Both the position numbers and the translations under genes were made by a program. From positions 1 to 64,000 of the forward strand of contig NZ_LGSZ01000059.1 in the NCBI RefSeq assembly GCF_001298265.1: a DNA stretch of 64,000 nt. Direction: 5' to 3'. The notes under the pieces were generated by a model that was not told the origin of the DNA, did not search any database, and was given only the letters and a program-made list of their open reading frames with translations. Origin of the DNA: Allobosea vaviloviae. GTDB lineage: Bacteria; Pseudomonadota; Alphaproteobacteria; Rhizobiales; Beijerinckiaceae. How positions within the stretch are numbered: position 1 is the first letter of the stretch; each line of letters starts with the position of its first letter. Positions 1 through 7,653 of the stretch are shown here, in pieces.

Positions 1-64
1 CCCCAGCCTCGTGCTCCTTCAGCACCGCAATGATCTGCTCTTCCGTGAATCTTGCTCGCTTCAT
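1..64 (-). CDS. IS3-family transposase OrfA, N-terminal fragment (cut by window edge)
   Basis: From the ATG at 62-64 on the minus strand the frame reads MKRARFTEEQIIAVLKEHEA, the characteristic start of IS3-family OrfA proteins with the first helix of the N-terminal helix-turn-helix DNA-binding domain. OrfA binds the IS ends and, by programmed frameshifting with OrfB, forms the active OrfAB transposase. Only 21 codons are visible; the rest lies left of the window. The identification rests on this motif and on the IS-type terminus just upstream of it. Confidence 0.75.
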   Translation of the reverse strand, partial: MKRARFTEEQIIAVLKEHEAG

Positions 65-127
65 CAGTCCGTCCTCATCAGGGCCGGACTCTAACTCCGC
101 GTGGAGGAAAAACTCAGTGGCAGGTCA
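1..127 (-). mobile_element. End of an IS3-family (IS407-like) insertion sequence
   Basis: The reverse strand reads inward from a terminus beginning TGACCTGCCACTGAG at 127, followed by about 60 bases of leader and the first codons of an OrfA transposase. A TGACCTGCC-type end with OrfA starting shortly inside it is typical of the IS407/IS51 branch of IS3. Only this end lies in the window, so length, the second inverted repeat and the target duplication cannot be checked. It marks the left margin of a decayed accessory region. Confidence 0.75.
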
Positions 128-358
128 ATAGCGGTCGAACTACAGCCCGATATTTTGCGTGTTACACCTCGCGCCGGGGGTAGCAGTGTTATCGTTGCGA
201 GCGGCGTTTCACAAAAGAAGGCAATTGATCTGGCGCATGAAAATGACGCCGCATTGATCATCATGAGAAGCAGAGATCTGGCCGCTAGCGCAACGGATCA
301 CCCAACCAGTCTCCTGCCAGATACATCTCTTTGGCCTGATTATGTACTTCCGGAATAG
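128..358 (+). pseudogene. Unrecognised coding remnant abutting the IS end
   Basis: An open frame runs out of the IS terminus (possible GTG at 101 inside the IS) and ends at 358. The visible part carries a hydrophobic stretch (SVIVASGV) and a short mixed region, but I recognise no family. It looks like the 3' part of a gene cut by the insertion sequence. It could equally be a chance open frame, since it is short and the start codon would come from the IS. No function is assigned. Confidence 0.25.
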
Positions 359-550
359 AACGCGTTGGCGGCCTAGTGGATTGATTGGAAATATCCGGCT
401 TGGTTCGCGCCGGATGTCTGCTCCCTGGACAGCGGTCAACGGGAAAGTTTGGCCCATAGCTGCCATTGCGAACTTCTGCTCTCAGGCAGTCCATCTGGTC
501 GCTCCCGGGCTTTGCGATCCCGACCATTAGGATGGGAATGACCTAATCCG
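359..550. other. Non-coding stretch, no recognised feature
   Basis: Between the remnant ending at 358 and the 3' end of the dehydrogenase pseudogene at 551 I see no convincing gene, RNA or repeat. Together with 128-358 this is roughly 420 bases of unassigned, probably decayed sequence next to the insertion sequence. Confidence 0.5.
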
Positions 551-1470
551 CTACGATCCCACCCGTTCCGGAGCGACTGGGCAATCAGCGAGGCTTTGAA
601 AAAAGGCCCGGCGGCATATACCGGATCGCTGGCTAATCGCCGCCCAGTCCTGTTCACCACCGCCGGCGGCGATGATCGCGTCCATGCGGGAGGCGATCAG
701 CTCAGTCAGCAGCAAATCCGCGTCGCCTGCCGCCGCGAGCGCCAATCCCACGTCCTTGCGGCCCAGCCGCATCGGAAACCCAGCCGGCTCGAACTGCTGC
801 TCCGCGATGATCGGGCCGTAGCTCCCGATCAGCCGATTGCCATAGCTTACGTCTATCAGCAGCGCAGCCATCCGATCCGCGGCGATGCCGTGGGCGGCGA
901 CGATGCGGAACTGTTACGTCGAAGCATCTGCATGATGGCCGGGATGCCGGCGTTGAGCGCGACCTTCACCGCCGCGGCCATCACCGGGCGGTCGCCGACC
1001 CGTTGCGTCCCCGCCCCGATCGCGTCGAACAAGGGCTGTGCGACATCCAGATCCTCCGCCGCGCCCGCCGCGATCACCGACAGCTTGCCGGCCGCCGCCA
1101 CGTCCGGGCGGCCCAGCACCTGCGCCGACACGAAACGCTGTCCCGCCGCGGCGTGCGCCGCCGCCAGTCTGGCGGTGAGGTCCACGCTGACCGTGCTGCA
1201 CGAGATATGGAGCAGGTCGGGACCTGCCGCGAGCAGCCCGCCGTCTCCGAACACGACCGCCTCGACGGCCGCGTCGTCGGCCAGCATCGTCATGACGGTG
1301 CCAGCCCGGGCGGCCAAGGCGAGATCGGCGGCAACCTTCGCACCCCGAGCGGCGAACGGCTCCGCCTTGGCCCGGTCCCGGTTCCAGACGGGGACCTAGT
1401 GACCGGCCGCCACGAGATTGTCGGCCATGCCCGAGCCCATCTGCCCAAGCCCGATAAATGCTACATCCAT
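551..1470 (-). pseudogene. HIBADH-type NAD(P)-dependent dehydrogenase, inactivated
   Basis: A member of the beta-hydroxyacid dehydrogenase family (3-hydroxyisobutyrate dehydrogenase/glyoxylate reductase-like). The N-terminus shows the Rossmann fingerprint AFIGLGQMGSGMADNLVAAGH. Directly after that His the frame hits an in-frame TAG (1396-1398), then resumes in the same frame with VWNRDRAKAEPF and a normal NAD-binding domain (TMLADDAAVE). Near 915-940 the reading frame changes, and the C-terminal helical domain continues in another frame (FRIVAAHGIAADRM, then GFPMRLGRKDVGLA) to 551. Two lesions make it a pseudogene; the homology spans the whole family length. ATG 1468-1470 is preferred because AAGGA lies 7 bases upstream. 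It is the last gene of the minus-strand redox operon, 10 bases after the quinone oxidoreductase stop. Confidence 0.8.
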
Positions 1471-1480
1471 TTCCATGTCC

Positions 1481-2263
1481 TTATGCGTCGACCAGATCGG
1501 CAAGGTGCGCGGCGAGGCCGGTCTGGCCCGGCGCAACGTGGTCGGCCATGGTGTGGCGATCGGGGAAGTCGCCTCCGTTTTGCGAACGGAAGGGGATCGG
1601 CTTGTCGGTGAATAGCCCGGCAAGACGCACACGCCATGCTGCCTTGATCGCCTCCACTTCCTCCACCGTAGAAACGTGACCCGCGCCATAGACCGCGTGC
1701 GTCGGGAGCACGTCCATGCCGGGGTAGAACAGCGCGCCATGAGTCAGCGGGAACAACAGCTGCTCTATCGGCCCGTTGATACCCCGCGGGCCATAATCGG
1801 CCACTGGGCCGCCTGCCTGCACGTTGACCAGCGCTCGCTTGCCCTTGAGTATGCCGTCGCCAAAGCGAAATTCGTTGGAGCCATTATGATAGCCGTAGGC
1901 AAAACCGAAGGCATAGACTCGCTCTATCCAGCCCTTCAAGATCGCGGGCACGCCGAACCACCACAGCGGGAATTGCAAGACCACAGCATCGGCTTCGAGC
2001 AGCTTCTGCTGCTCGGCGATCACGTCGGGCGTCTGATGCCCGCTTGCGTAAGCATGGCCTGACTCCGTGATGAACGACAGCCGTTCAGGGTTGTTGCGCA
2101 TCGGAAAGTCATCGGCGTCGTACACCGCCTTCCACTTCATGCCGTAGAGATCCGAATAGGTCACGGTGTGTCCCGCTGCCGACAACGTGTCAGCAGTCAC
2201 ATCGACCAACTGCCGTGTCAGCGAATTGGGTTCGGGGTGCGCGTAAACAACGAGAATTTTCAT
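1481..2263 (-). CDS. NAD(P)H dehydrogenase (quinone), flavodoxin-fold
   Basis: A 260-residue protein of the MdaB/NQO1-like flavodoxin-fold family, which reduces quinones with NAD(P)H in a two-electron step and so limits redox cycling. It opens with MKILVVYAHPEPNSLTRQL, the usual phosphate-binding first strand and loop. The central FPLWWFGVPAILKGWIERV segment is the hallmark of the family, and AGGPVADYGPRGINGPIEQL follows. The length fits. ATG 2261-2263 is preceded by an A/G-rich stretch. A truncated second copy of its 5' end lies at 2955-3209. It follows the SnoaL-like gene and precedes the HIBADH pseudogene, all on the minus strand, probably under the LysR regulator at 4367. Cytosolic FMN or FAD enzyme; the substrate is unknown. 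Confidence 0.88.
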   Translation of the reverse strand: MKILVVYAHPEPNSLTRQLVDVTADTLSAAGHTVTYSDLYGMKWKAVYDADDFPMRNNPERLSFITESGHAYASGHQTPDVIAEQQKLLEADAVVLQFPLWWFGVPAILKGWIERVYAFGFAYGYHNGSNEFRFGDGILKGKRALVNVQAGGPVADYGPRGINGPIEQLLFPLTHGALFYPGMDVLPTHAVYGAGHVSTVEEVEAIKAAWRVRLAGLFTDKPIPFRSQNGGDFPDRHTMADHVAPGQTGLAAHLADLVDA

Positions 2264-2371
2264 GATGATTTCTTCTTGATCGTTGGGGGCTGCTAGAATC
2301 CGACGAGATATTGCCGAAATGGCCGCCGGATTCCTGGAACCGGAAGTCATCCGCGATTTCGGCCTTCGAAC
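2118..2371. repeat. Direct repeat, copy A (with 3066-3318)
   Basis: This segment contains the first ~48 codons of the quinone oxidoreductase, its leader and a remnant of the alcohol dehydrogenase 3' end. It aligns nearly colinearly, at roughly 85% by eye, with 3066-3318, where the same order occurs with the intact dehydrogenase end. It is a diverged tandem duplication of a dehydrogenase/oxidoreductase junction. Confidence 0.8.
2289..2371 (-). pseudogene. Remnant of the 3' end of a zinc-type alcohol dehydrogenase
   Basis: On the minus strand the frame AEIADDFRFQESGGHFGNI matches the C-terminus of the intact dehydrogenase at 3239-4246 (AELADAFRLQESGGHFGKI), about 950 bases away. The rest of the gene is missing upstream (2372-2505 is unrecognised). 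It lies directly in front of the complete quinone oxidoreductase, exactly as the intact dehydrogenase lies in front of the truncated one. It is the scar of a duplication followed by deletion. Confidence 0.8.
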
Positions 2372-2505
2372 ATCTCGTTGGAGATGCAGCCATTTAACGG
2401 CTGCCTTAGGCGCGGGGCGGAACCGCTCGATTTGGCCGGAGTCGACAGTTTCATTTCAGCCGGTGCGAGCGCGAAACCTGCCATTTGGTGGATCTGCCGC
2501 TGCGA

Positions 2506-2925
2506 TCAACTGGGCGCGGGCACGGCCCCGATCTGCTGCATCAACCCGAGGAGATCGGGCTGACCACGCTCGCCGACGATCTTCCCGTTGGCCATGACAT
2601 AGAAGTTCATGGTTTGGACCGTAATCTGCCTTCTGGTCGCCGGTACACCGAAAAAGACGCCTTCGTGTGTGCCACGCATCGTATACCTCGCGGCGATCTT
2701 CTCACCCTCGACGACCAACTCCTCAAGCGTCCATTGGACGTCCGGGAAGCCGCCGCGCATCACGTTGATGGCTGCGAGCCATCCCGGCGGGCCTATGAGC
2801 GGGTCGCTTTGAAAAGGAACGTAAAACTCCGCATTCGGCGCGATGAGTTCCTCACCGAGCATTTCGTCGGCAGTGTTGATGAACTGCACAAAACGCCGCA
2901 TGAAAGTGTTGCCTGGATCAGACAT
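2506..2925 (-). CDS. SnoaL-like / ester cyclase family protein
   Basis: A 139-residue alpha+beta-barrel protein of the NTF2-like SnoaL/ester cyclase type. The N-terminal helix (MRRFVQFINTADEMLGEELI), PNAEFYVPF, GPPGWLAAINVMRGGFPDVQ and RYTMRGTHEGVFFGVPATRR follow the family order, including the late strand MNFYVMANGKIVGERGQPD. Family members act as cyclases, isomerases or small-molecule binding proteins; the substrate here cannot be inferred. It sits between the truncated oxidoreductase copy and the dehydrogenase remnant, on the same strand as the whole operon. It ends at 2506, about 240 bases upstream of the intact oxidoreductase start. Confidence 0.85.
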   Translation of the reverse strand: MSDPGNTFMRRFVQFINTADEMLGEELIAPNAEFYVPFQSDPLIGPPGWLAAINVMRGGFPDVQWTLEELVVEGEKIAARYTMRGTHEGVFFGVPATRRQITVQTMNFYVMANGKIVGERGQPDLLGLMQQIGAVPAPS

Positions 2926-2954
2926 TATGTTCTCCTGAATGGTAAGGGTGATGG

Positions 2955-3209
2955 CTATCGAGCGCGGTTAAGCGTGGGTTGCCCGAGCTGGACTAGGCGA
3001 TTGGAATAGGTTGGCGGCGTTCGTCCGGAAGGTCGCACCGATCCCAGCCTTCCGCTTGAGGGTTCGTACGCCGCCTTCCACTTCATGCCGTAGCGGCCGG
3101 GATGAATTGCGGTTCTTCCCGCCGCCGACAACGCCTCAGCGGTCACATCGACCAACCGCCGCGTCAGCGAAGTGGGTTCGGGGCGCGCGTAAACAACGAG
3201 AATTCTCAT
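2955..3209 (-). pseudogene. Truncated copy of the NAD(P)H quinone oxidoreductase
   Basis: The frame starts MRILVVYARPEPTSLTRRLV and continues VTAEALSAAGRT with GMKWKAAYE, closely matching the first ~48 residues of the intact gene at 1481-2263. It then departs into unrelated sequence and stops after 84 codons, so the nicotinamide and quinone-binding parts are gone. It begins 30 bases after the stop of the complete alcohol dehydrogenase. A residual 84-residue product might be made but should not be a functional enzyme. Confidence 0.82.
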
Positions 3210-3318
3210 GATGATCTCTTCTTGATAGTTGGGGGTAGTCAGTATTCGACGACAATCTTGCCGAAATGGCCGCCAGATTCCTGGAGCCGGAAGGCGTCCG
3301 CGAGTTCGGCCAGCGGAA
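3066..3318. repeat. Direct repeat, copy B (with 2118-2371)
   Basis: Second copy of the diverged duplication. It holds the 5' end of the truncated oxidoreductase, the short spacer with the same TTCTTGAT and TTGGGGG words, and the last ~27 codons of the intact alcohol dehydrogenase. Differences are mostly substitutions with about one single-base gap, pointing to an old rather than recent event. Confidence 0.8.
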
Positions 3319-4246
3319 AGGAGCGGTCGATCACCGGGTGGCCGTGGACGGCGTCGATACCGCGGATCAGGTCCAATTGGTGCCGGCGACTGCCGACGAT
3401 CAGGCCCTGGAGCCGTTGCTGCCGCGCCATGAGGATGGCTGTCGGCACGTCGCCCGCCATCCCGGTCAGCACGCCGATCAAAGAGATGTGGCCGCCGACG
3501 CGCGCGGCCTTGATCGACTGCGCCAGTGTGCCTGGGCCACCGACCTCCACGACATGGTCCACGCCCGCGCCGCCCGTCAGGTCCCGCACCCGGTCGCCCC
3601 AGTTCTCGTCCTGGCGGTAGTTGATGACGTGCGCTGCGCCCATCGCGCGAAGCCGCTCCAGCTTCTGGTCGGAGGAGGAGGTCGCGATCACCGTGGCTCC
3701 CATGGCCCGCGCGATCTGCAGCGCGAAGATCGACACTCCGCCCGTGCCGAGGACAAGCACGCTGTCGCCGACCTTGAGGCCGCCATTGACCACCAAGGCC
3801 CGCCAGGCTGTCACACCGGCCGTAGTCAGGGTCGCGGCGGCGGCGTGGCTCCAGCCTGCCGGCGCGCGCGTGAAGGACGTGGCGGGCGCCACCACGACTT
3901 CCCGGGCGAAGCCGTCGATCCCGTCGCCCGGCGTGGTGGCGAAGCCGGCGAGAGTGGCCTCGCCGTCCAGCCAGGTTGGGAAAAACGTGGATACGACATG
4001 GTCGCCGGGCTTGAACTCCGTGACTTCGGAGCCGACTGCCTCCACCACCCCGGCGCCATCCGCCATGGGGATGCGTCTATCGACGGCCGGCAGCCGCCCT
4101 GTCACCACACCCAGATCATGGAAGTTCAGGGAGGTGGCATGCACACGCACGCGGATGGCGTCCGGTCCGGGTTCGCCGGGGTCAGGGAGGTCCACCAGCG
4201 TCAGGCCGTCGAGCCCTCGGTGCGGACGAGTCTGGATAGCTTTCAT
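3239..4246 (-). CDS. Zinc-dependent-type alcohol dehydrogenase (MDR superfamily)
   Basis: A 335-residue medium-chain dehydrogenase/reductase. The N-terminal GroES-like domain shows VRVHATSLNFHDLGVVTGRLP and PMADGAGVVEAVGSEV with PGDHVV. The Rossmann domain shows AATLTTAGVTAWRAL, VLVLGTGGVSIFALQIARAM and GGAGVDHVVEVGGPGTL. The Asn-Phe-His-Asp motif and the absence of a structural cysteine cluster resemble the zinc-independent quinone oxidoreductase/NAD(P)-alcohol dehydrogenase branch, so metal use is uncertain. Start ATG 4244-4246 gives the family N-terminus MKAIQT. It heads the minus-strand operon and diverges from a LysR regulator 120 bases away, a classic regulator-target layout. Its 3' end is duplicated at 2289-2371. 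Confidence 0.88.
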   Translation of the reverse strand: MKAIQTRPHRGLDGLTLVDLPDPGEPGPDAIRVRVHATSLNFHDLGVVTGRLPAVDRRIPMADGAGVVEAVGSEVTEFKPGDHVVSTFFPTWLDGEATLAGFATTPGDGIDGFAREVVVAPATSFTRAPAGWSHAAAATLTTAGVTAWRALVVNGGLKVGDSVLVLGTGGVSIFALQIARAMGATVIATSSSDQKLERLRAMGAAHVINYRQDENWGDRVRDLTGGAGVDHVVEVGGPGTLAQSIKAARVGGHISLIGVLTGMAGDVPTAILMARQQRLQGLIVGSRRHQLDLIRGIDAVHGHPVIDRSFPLAELADAFRLQESGGHFGKIVVEY

Positions 4247-4366
4247 AGGCGAACCGGTATCCGTGCCGTCGATTGAAGCGCCGCAGGATTTTGCCCGCGC
4301 CGCGCCTAAATAGTGCGGCCACCGTGGGTATTGAAATCGAACGTTTTTCGTGCCGTTATCGACACG

Positions 4367-5260
4367 ATGGATACCAGGAACATCGATCTCGGACTTCTCG
4401 TGACGCTTGAGGCCCTGCTGGCGGAGCGCAACGTCACGCACGCTGCGCGCCGGCTGAATCTCAGCCAGCCTGCTTTATCGGCACGGCTGGCACGGCTCCG
4501 CGAAGCGCTGGACGATCCGCTCCTAATCCCGGGCCGGCGCGGAATGATTCTGACCCAACGGGCACTAGAGATGATGCAGCCGCTGCACGAGGCACTGGAG
4601 GGTGTTCGTCGCGTTGTCGAGCAAGGAGCGCCGATCAATCCGGAGACCCTGCGTGCGACCGTGGCGGTCGCGGCGAGCGACTATGTCCAGTATGCGCTGC
4701 TGACACGCTACTCGGTCGCCTTGCGGGCCGAGGCGCCGATGATTCGCATCGCCTGGCGGGCGTTAGACGTGATGGCACTCTCGACGCAGTTGGAGCGTGG
4801 CGAGGTGGACCTGGCCTTGGCAACGCCCGAACACGCGCCGGCGGCGATGCGCCAGCGCCGACTGTTCGAGGAGGAGTATGTGGTCGTCGCGCGACAGGGG
4901 CATCCAGCCGTGCGGGGTGTCCTTGATCTGGACTTGTTCTGCGCGCTGGACCACGTCGTGGTTTCACCTCAGGGCGGCGGCTTTGCCGGGCCTACAGATG
5001 CGGCGCTCGAGGCGATCGGCCGCCGTCGTACCGTCGCCTTGTCCACTTCGGGCTTCCTGATCGTGCCAGAGATCGTGTCGCGATCCGATATGATCGCGCT
5101 GATCCCACGCCGGATCGCAGACGGTTGGTCAGACCGGGTGCAGGTGCTGGAACCGCCGCTCCACATACCCGGATTTGTCATCGCCAGTATCTGGCACGAC
5201 CGGACCACTAGCCACCCAGCACAAAGCTGGCTGCGTGACAGGCTTGCTGCATTGGCATGA
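4367..5260 (+). CDS. LysR-family transcriptional regulator
   Basis: A 297-residue LysR-type regulator. Residues ~6-65 form the winged helix-turn-helix (LLVTLEALLAERNVTHAARR, then LSQPALSARLARLREALDDP). The rest is the periplasmic-binding-protein-like effector domain with RGEVDLALATPEH and a C-terminal DRTTSHPAQSWLRD motif seen in the NodD/PnbR/LinR-like subgroup. ATG 4367-4369 gives the typical MDTRNIDLGLLVTLEALL start. It is transcribed away from the alcohol dehydrogenase operon across 120 bases, so it most likely controls that operon and itself in response to an aromatic or electrophilic metabolite. The ligand is unknown. Confidence 0.92.
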   Translation: MDTRNIDLGLLVTLEALLAERNVTHAARRLNLSQPALSARLARLREALDDPLLIPGRRGMILTQRALEMMQPLHEALEGVRRVVEQGAPINPETLRATVAVAASDYVQYALLTRYSVALRAEAPMIRIAWRALDVMALSTQLERGEVDLALATPEHAPAAMRQRRLFEEEYVVVARQGHPAVRGVLDLDLFCALDHVVVSPQGGGFAGPTDAALEAIGRRRTVALSTSGFLIVPEIVSRSDMIALIPRRIADGWSDRVQVLEPPLHIPGFVIASIWHDRTTSHPAQSWLRDRLAALA

Positions 5261-5349
5261 GGGTAGCCACCCTTCCGTCTTGGCCACCAGCGTCCACGAG
5301 GTGAGCAAGACCGCCCGCGCGTTCATGCTTATGGACGGCCGAGATCTGC

Positions 5350-5928
5350 CTAATCGAGTACGGTCATTGCGATGTCGACGACACCCTCGAGCAGGGCTCT
5401 TTCCGGCCGCACCCGTGCCAGCACGCGGACACCCATCAGCACACCAAGAAAGTGCTGTGCGAGATTCTCGGCCGAGCGAGAGGGCGTGATCGAGCCGCTG
5501 GCCTGGCCTTTTTTGATACAGGACCGGAAGAAGCCTTCGATCCGGCGAAGCTCGTCCGCAACCGCAGCCCGTAAGCCCGCATCTTCAGGTGCCACGTCGA
5601 GTGCGGCATTCACCAGCATGCAACCCTTGCACTCCTCGTCCTTGAGCGATCGGGCCAGGATCTCGCGAAAGAAAGCCTCGATCGCCGAGCGCGGTTCCAT
5701 GGCCTCGCAGCGCCGGATCCGCTCGCCGATACTACCCGCGACATAATGATCGAGCGCGCGACGATACAGGGAATCCTTGTCGCCGAAGGCATTGTAGAGG
5801 CTTGCGCCGGTAAGGCCCGTACCTGAAATCAGGTCGCGGATCGACGTCGCCTCGTAGCCGCGTTTCCAGAAACACTGGACAGCCGCATCAAGCACAACCG
5901 CTTCATCAAATTCCCTAGGCCTTCCCAT
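5350..5928 (-). CDS. TetR/AcrR-family repressor
   Basis: A 192-residue TetR protein. The N-terminal ~50 residues are the HTH (MGRPREFDEAVVLDAAVQCF, GYEATSIRDLISGTGLTGAS, LYNAFGDKDSLYRRAL), and the remainder is the all-helical ligand and dimer domain. CKGCMLVNAALD places it in the subgroup that often controls GST, oxidoreductase or electrophile-response genes. It is divergent from the peroxiredoxin-like gene at 6049 with a 120-base spacer holding the inverted repeat at 5983-6004, which is a good autoregulatory operator candidate. It probably represses the block 6049-9963. Confidence 0.92.
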   Translation of the reverse strand: MGRPREFDEAVVLDAAVQCFWKRGYEATSIRDLISGTGLTGASLYNAFGDKDSLYRRALDHYVAGSIGERIRRCEAMEPRSAIEAFFREILARSLKDEECKGCMLVNAALDVAPEDAGLRAAVADELRRIEGFFRSCIKKGQASGSITPSRSAENLAQHFLGVLMGVRVLARVRPERALLEGVVDIAMTVLD

Positions 5929-5982
5929 GATGCTCCTTCGTCAGCTGAGTGGAAATGGCCAAACGGATGAACGTGTCTTGCA

Positions 5983-6004
5983 TTTTAGATCAAACGAACT
6001 AAAA
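5983..6004. promoter_or_regulatory. Candidate TetR operator (inverted repeat)
   Basis: The arms TTTTAG (5983-5988) and CTAAAA (5999-6004) flank an inner TC/GA pair, giving a 22-base dyad with an A/T-rich outer part. It is the only clear dyad in the spacer between the divergent TetR gene and the peroxiredoxin/exporter/GST block, as expected for a TetR dimer site. The function is inferred from position and symmetry only. Confidence 0.5.
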
Positions 6005-6048
6005 CTCAAAGGCCCAAGCGCCGACCTGGCGGGAGGTTGTCGGGTACC

Positions 6049-6699
6049 ATGGCTCTTGAGCAGGATTTGACGGCCTTCCAGGCCGAGTTCGCGCGAACGG
6101 CGCCGGAAGGTCGTGTCGCGTTATATGAGGCGAAGATCGAGGAATTGCGGGCCGCCTTCGCACAAGAGCAGGCGATCGGTGTAGGCGACGAGGCGCCGAG
6201 CTTCGCGCTTCCTGGTGTCGATGGGCGCCAGATCATGCTCGAAGATCTGCTCCGTCAGGGGCCGGTCGTGCTCACCTTCTATCGCGGTGGCTGGTGTCCG
6301 TACTGCAATCTCCAGCTTCGCGCTTATCAGGCAGCCCTCTCGGAAATCACCGCGTTAGGTGCCCGACTTGTCGCCGTCTCCCCCCAGCTTCCGGACAACT
6401 CGCTCGACACCGCAGGGAAAAACGGATTGATCTTCGACGTCCTCAGTGACGTCGGGAACGGGGTGGCCCGGAGCTTTGGCCTGGTCTATGCGCTGCCGCC
6501 CGAATTGCGCGAGGCGCTGCGTTCAAACGGCAAGGCTCTGTCGCGCATCAATGGCGACGACAGCTGGGAGCTTCCGGTCCCCGCGACCTATGTCATCGGC
6601 ACGGATCGGCGCGTCCTGCTCGCCTCGCTCCACATCGACTACAGGAGGCGCCTCGAGCCCGATGCAATTCTCGGGGCGCTGCAAACGGCGCGGTCCTGA
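6049..6699 (+). CDS. AhpC/TSA-type peroxiredoxin-like protein
   Basis: A 216-residue thioredoxin-fold protein. An N-terminal helical extension (residues 1-45) precedes the AhpC/TSA domain (GVGDEAPSFALPGVDGRQ). The active-site segment is FYRGGWCPYCNLQLRAYQ, a CxxC arrangement instead of the Thr-x-x-Cys of classic peroxiredoxins, so it may act as a thiol peroxidase or disulfide oxidoreductase. ATG 6049 is chosen because GGAGG ends 12 bases upstream; a TTG at 6037 is too close to that site. It is the first gene of the TetR-divergent block and is followed after 2 bases by the EamA reading frame. Cytosolic. Confidence 0.88.
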   Translation: MALEQDLTAFQAEFARTAPEGRVALYEAKIEELRAAFAQEQAIGVGDEAPSFALPGVDGRQIMLEDLLRQGPVVLTFYRGGWCPYCNLQLRAYQAALSEITALGARLVAVSPQLPDNSLDTAGKNGLIFDVLSDVGNGVARSFGLVYALPPELREALRSNGKALSRINGDDSWELPVPATYVIGTDRRVLLASLHIDYRRRLEPDAILGALQTARS

Positions 6700-6701
6700 C
6701 C

Positions 6702-7653
6702 ATGTCCGGAGTCCGGACGACTGCGGCGGAGCGAAGGGGGGCGGCCTTGCCGCGGCTGAGTGGCCGAGCGCTTGGCCTTGTCTGGGCGGCGCTAACGGTC
6801 TCCATTTTTTCCGGCTGGTTCGTCATTACGCGCTTCAGCGTGACGCGGGAGCTGGGCATCTGGGACATCACGGCGCTTCGCTTCGGGATCGGCGCTCTGC
6901 TTCTGGCTCCTGTTCTCGTCCGAAACCGCGCAAGGCTGCCTCGCGCGGCCTGGGGCATGGGCTTGGCGTTCGCTATGCTCTGGGGCGTGCCATTCGTGCT
7001 GCTCGTGGCGCTTGGTCTCAGCCTCACCTCCGCCGCCCAGGCTGCCTCGATCGCCCCGACGCTGATGCCGCTCTTCGCCGGCCTCTTCGCGGGCCTTCCT
7101 CGGCGAAGCGCAGGGTCGGTGGCGCTGGAGCGGATACGCCGCGATCCTCGTCGGATTGTCGCTGCTTCTGCTGGCGGGCGCCGCTGCCGGCGGGCCGCCG
7201 AGCGCCGCCGGCATCGGCGCGCTCGCGGCCGCCGCGGCGATGTGGGCGGTGTACACGCTGCTCTTCCGCCGCAGCGGTCTCGCGCCGATCGAGTCGGCGG
7301 CGCTGATTTGCTTCTGGTCGGCCGTGCTCTTCCTGCCGGTCTACGGGCTCGGGGGCTTGAGCCGGCTCGGACGTGCCGGCGCGGGCGAAGTCGCCCTGCA
7401 GGCCTTCTACCAGGGCGTGCTGATGAGCGGGGTCGCAATCTTCACCTTCAACCGCGCGGTCTCGCTGCTCGGGTTCTCGGCCGCCACCGCGATGATCGCG
7501 CTCATCCCAGCGATCGCTACGCTCCTCGCCATACCCATCCTCGGGGAGCACCCATCGCCGACCGAGGGCGTGGCGGTCGCTATTATCGTGTTGGGGGTCC
7601 TGCTCGCAACCCGCCGCCCCAATCCGTCTAACACAGAAGAGGTAACCCGATGA
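6702..7653 (+). pseudogene. EamA-family (DMT) transporter with frameshift
   Basis: The N-terminal half (to ~7090) encodes five hydrophobic segments of a drug/metabolite transporter (LVWAALTVSIFSGWFVITRF; FAMLWGVPFVLLVALGLSLT). After GLFA the frame is lost. The continuation AFLGEAQGRWRWSGYAAILV lies one base further on and runs through the second EamA repeat to 7653. A single extra G in the GGG at 7091-7093 accounts for it. Removing it restores a full-length ~316-residue, ten-helix exporter. Either a real pseudogene or a sequencing error. It starts 2 bases after the peroxiredoxin-like gene, and its end overlaps the next GST start (ATGA), so the operon structure is intact. Confidence 0.82.
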
